Shown here one piece after another: positions 5,319 to 6,222 of a stretch of DNA of 6,222 nucleotides. Numbering within the stretch: position 1 is the first letter of the stretch; each line of letters opens with the position of its first letter. The notes under the pieces are model-generated. The model searched no databases. It was not told the origin of the DNA and saw only the letters and a program-made list of their open reading frames with translations. Both the position numbers and the translations under genes were made by a program. Source of the DNA: Candidatus Zixiibacteriota bacterium (lineage in GTDB: Bacteria; Blakebacterota; Blakebacteria; Blakebacterales; Blakebacteraceae); NCBI GenBank assembly GCA_030604325.1, contig JAUVWC010000089.1, positions 1-6,222 of the forward strand, in the 5' to 3' direction.

Positions 5319-6222
5319 TTATTCGGATTCACCCCCGCCCTCTTCCCTCAGTAATGATTCTGTAACCTTTACCCGGTCTCCATCCTTCAACGTCCTGCTC
5401 AGTAGACGGAATGGTCCGGTTACCACTCGCTCTCCCTCCCGGAGACCGGAGCGTATCTCGATGTAGGTGGTACCGGAGATCCCGGATTCCACCTCCCTCA
5501 GTTCCACCCTTCTATCGTCGGTCACGACGAATACGACCACCACATACTCCTCGTCTTCGGTGGCGCTCCGGGAAAGGTCCGATTCACCCTTCTGTCTATT
5601 CGACACCGCCAGATCCTCATACCGGCGGGCTGTCAGTGCTTGAATGGGTATGTACAGTACATCCTCATGCGTGTCGGTAATGATGTCCACGGTAGCCGAC
5701 ATCCCTGGTCGGAGGTGAGGGTTGGCATCGAGCAACTCTACTTTCACCGCAAAATTGGTGACTTCCATCTGGGTGCCCAGCCCCCGTGTCGTGCCCGCAT
5801 TGGCGATCTCAGTCACTCTCCCGCCCAGCAGAGTATCGGGCAGGGCGTCTACTTCGACCTCCGCCTCCTGACCCACCATCACCGACACCACATCGGTCTC
5901 ATCCACATCCACATCCACCTCCATCCGGCTCAGGTCGGAAACGGCCATAAGCTGGGTCCCCATCATCATCTGAGTGCCGAGCACCATTTCCCCCTCCTCC
6001 ACTACGAGGGCGGTAACCGTGCCCGGCATCGGAGCCCGGATGGTCGTCCGTGACAGGTCATTACGGGTCTGTTCGAGGGCGGCTTCGGCCGATGACACCT
6101 GAGCCAGGGCGGCATTGTAGCGGGCCTGGGTGGCATCGAAGCCGTTCTGGGCGTCACGGAGCATCCGGTCCGAGGTCAGGTTCTGCTCCGCCAGAGCTTT
6201 CTGCTCATTCAGTGTGTCTTCC
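5319..6222 (-). CDS. Periplasmic adaptor (membrane fusion protein) of MacA/HlyD type, N-terminus outside window
   Basis: The open frame continues to the right edge with no stop, so the ATG at 6164 is internal and the gene is partial; 300 C-terminal residues are visible. Numbered from the edge: residues 1-58 are the second half of the alpha-hairpin coiled coil. Next comes the lipoyl half-motif IRAPMPGTVTALVVEEGEMV (61-80), a beta-barrel (about 90-185, with LRPGMSATVDI at 170-180), and a membrane-proximal domain ending in GLREGERVVTGPFRLLSRTLKDGDRVKV. Near the hairpin tip L10 and S17 fit the L and S of the RxxxLxxxxxxS pattern that adaptors use to dock onto TolC-like channels, but the arginine position holds E6. 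An acidic, polar stretch (about 200-225, including ATEDEEY) interrupts the last domain. The protein should be anchored at the inner membrane and bridge the permeases to an outer-membrane channel. The signal or anchor segment cannot be judged. Confidence 0.92.
   Translation of the reverse strand, partial: EDTLNEQKALAEQNLTSDRMLRDAQNGFDATQARYNAALAQVSSAEAALEQTRNDLSRTTIRAPMPGTVTALVVEEGEMVLGTQMMMGTQLMAVSDLSRMEVDVDVDETDVVSVMVGQEAEVEVDALPDTLLGGRVTEIANAGTTRGLGTQMEVTNFAVKVELLDANPHLRPGMSATVDIITDTHEDVLYIPIQALTARRYEDLAVSNRQKGESDLSRSATEDEEYVVVVFVVTDDRRVELREVESGISGTTYIEIRSGLREGERVVTGPFRLLSRTLKDGDRVKVTESLLREEGGGESE
5901..5926 (-). repeat. Short imperfect hexamer repeat inside the adaptor gene
   Basis: The plus strand shows imperfect repeats of a CATCCA-like unit over about 26 bases; on the coding strand this gives the alternating Val-Asp run MEVDVDVDETD in the beta-barrel. 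It is part of the reading frame and looks like local low complexity, not a mobile or CRISPR repeat. Confidence 0.5.

Noticed and set aside
5901..5926. CATCCA-type repeats as a CRISPR or other non-coding array
   Set aside because: The units are 6 bases, imperfect, without spacers, and encode an in-frame Val-Asp run of the adaptor.
5319..6164. ATG at 6164 as the true start of the adaptor
   Set aside because: The frame remains open to the window edge with typical coiled-coil sequence, and a start there would remove the N-terminal anchor and half of the hairpin.

Overview
All recognisable genes in this window lie on the minus strand and are read from the right edge to the left. They form two functional blocks: an ABC-type export system of the MacA/MacB class (about 2047-6222) and the start of a riboflavin biosynthesis operon (1-1896). 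Coding density is high, spacers are 8-54 bases, and the only sizeable gap is 150 bases (1897-2046). The adaptor family points to a Gram-negative bacterium, and base composition looks moderately GC-rich by eye. AGGAGG-type ribosome binding sites occur at some genes. The sequence alone does not give a confident phylum. Split MacB-like permeases beside a separate ATPase, and a ribD-ribE-ribBA order, are common in several environmental Gram-negative lineages.

Right block, in transcription order. The C-terminal 300 residues of a periplasmic adaptor (membrane fusion protein) enter from the right edge; the N-terminus is outside the window. A MacB/LolD-type ATPase follows, then two different but clearly homologous FtsX/MacB-type permeases of 411 and 409 residues, both ending in the same ALRYE tail. 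One ATPase with two paralogous permeases suggests a transporter built on a permease heterodimer. The adaptor should link it to a TolC-like outer-membrane channel, which is not seen here. The substrate cannot be read from the sequence. A terminator-like hairpin lies between adaptor and ATPase.

Left block, in transcription order. ribD (bifunctional deaminase/reductase), ribE (riboflavin synthase) and the first 26 codons of a gene whose N-terminus looks like ribBA (DHBP synthase, perhaps fused to GTP cyclohydrolase II). The gap before ribD holds a perfect 12-base palindrome and a consensus TATAAT only 4 bases before the ribD ATG, with no Shine-Dalgarno sequence. This suggests a separate, possibly leaderless, promoter for the rib genes. 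No FMN riboswitch is visible.

Overall this is a conventional chromosomal region. The points most worth a second look are the paired permeases, the possible leaderless ribD start, the altered WITG signature in the RibD reductase domain, and the intra-operon hairpin. I see no mobile element, CRISPR array, tRNA or rRNA, and no evidence of an undescribed system.
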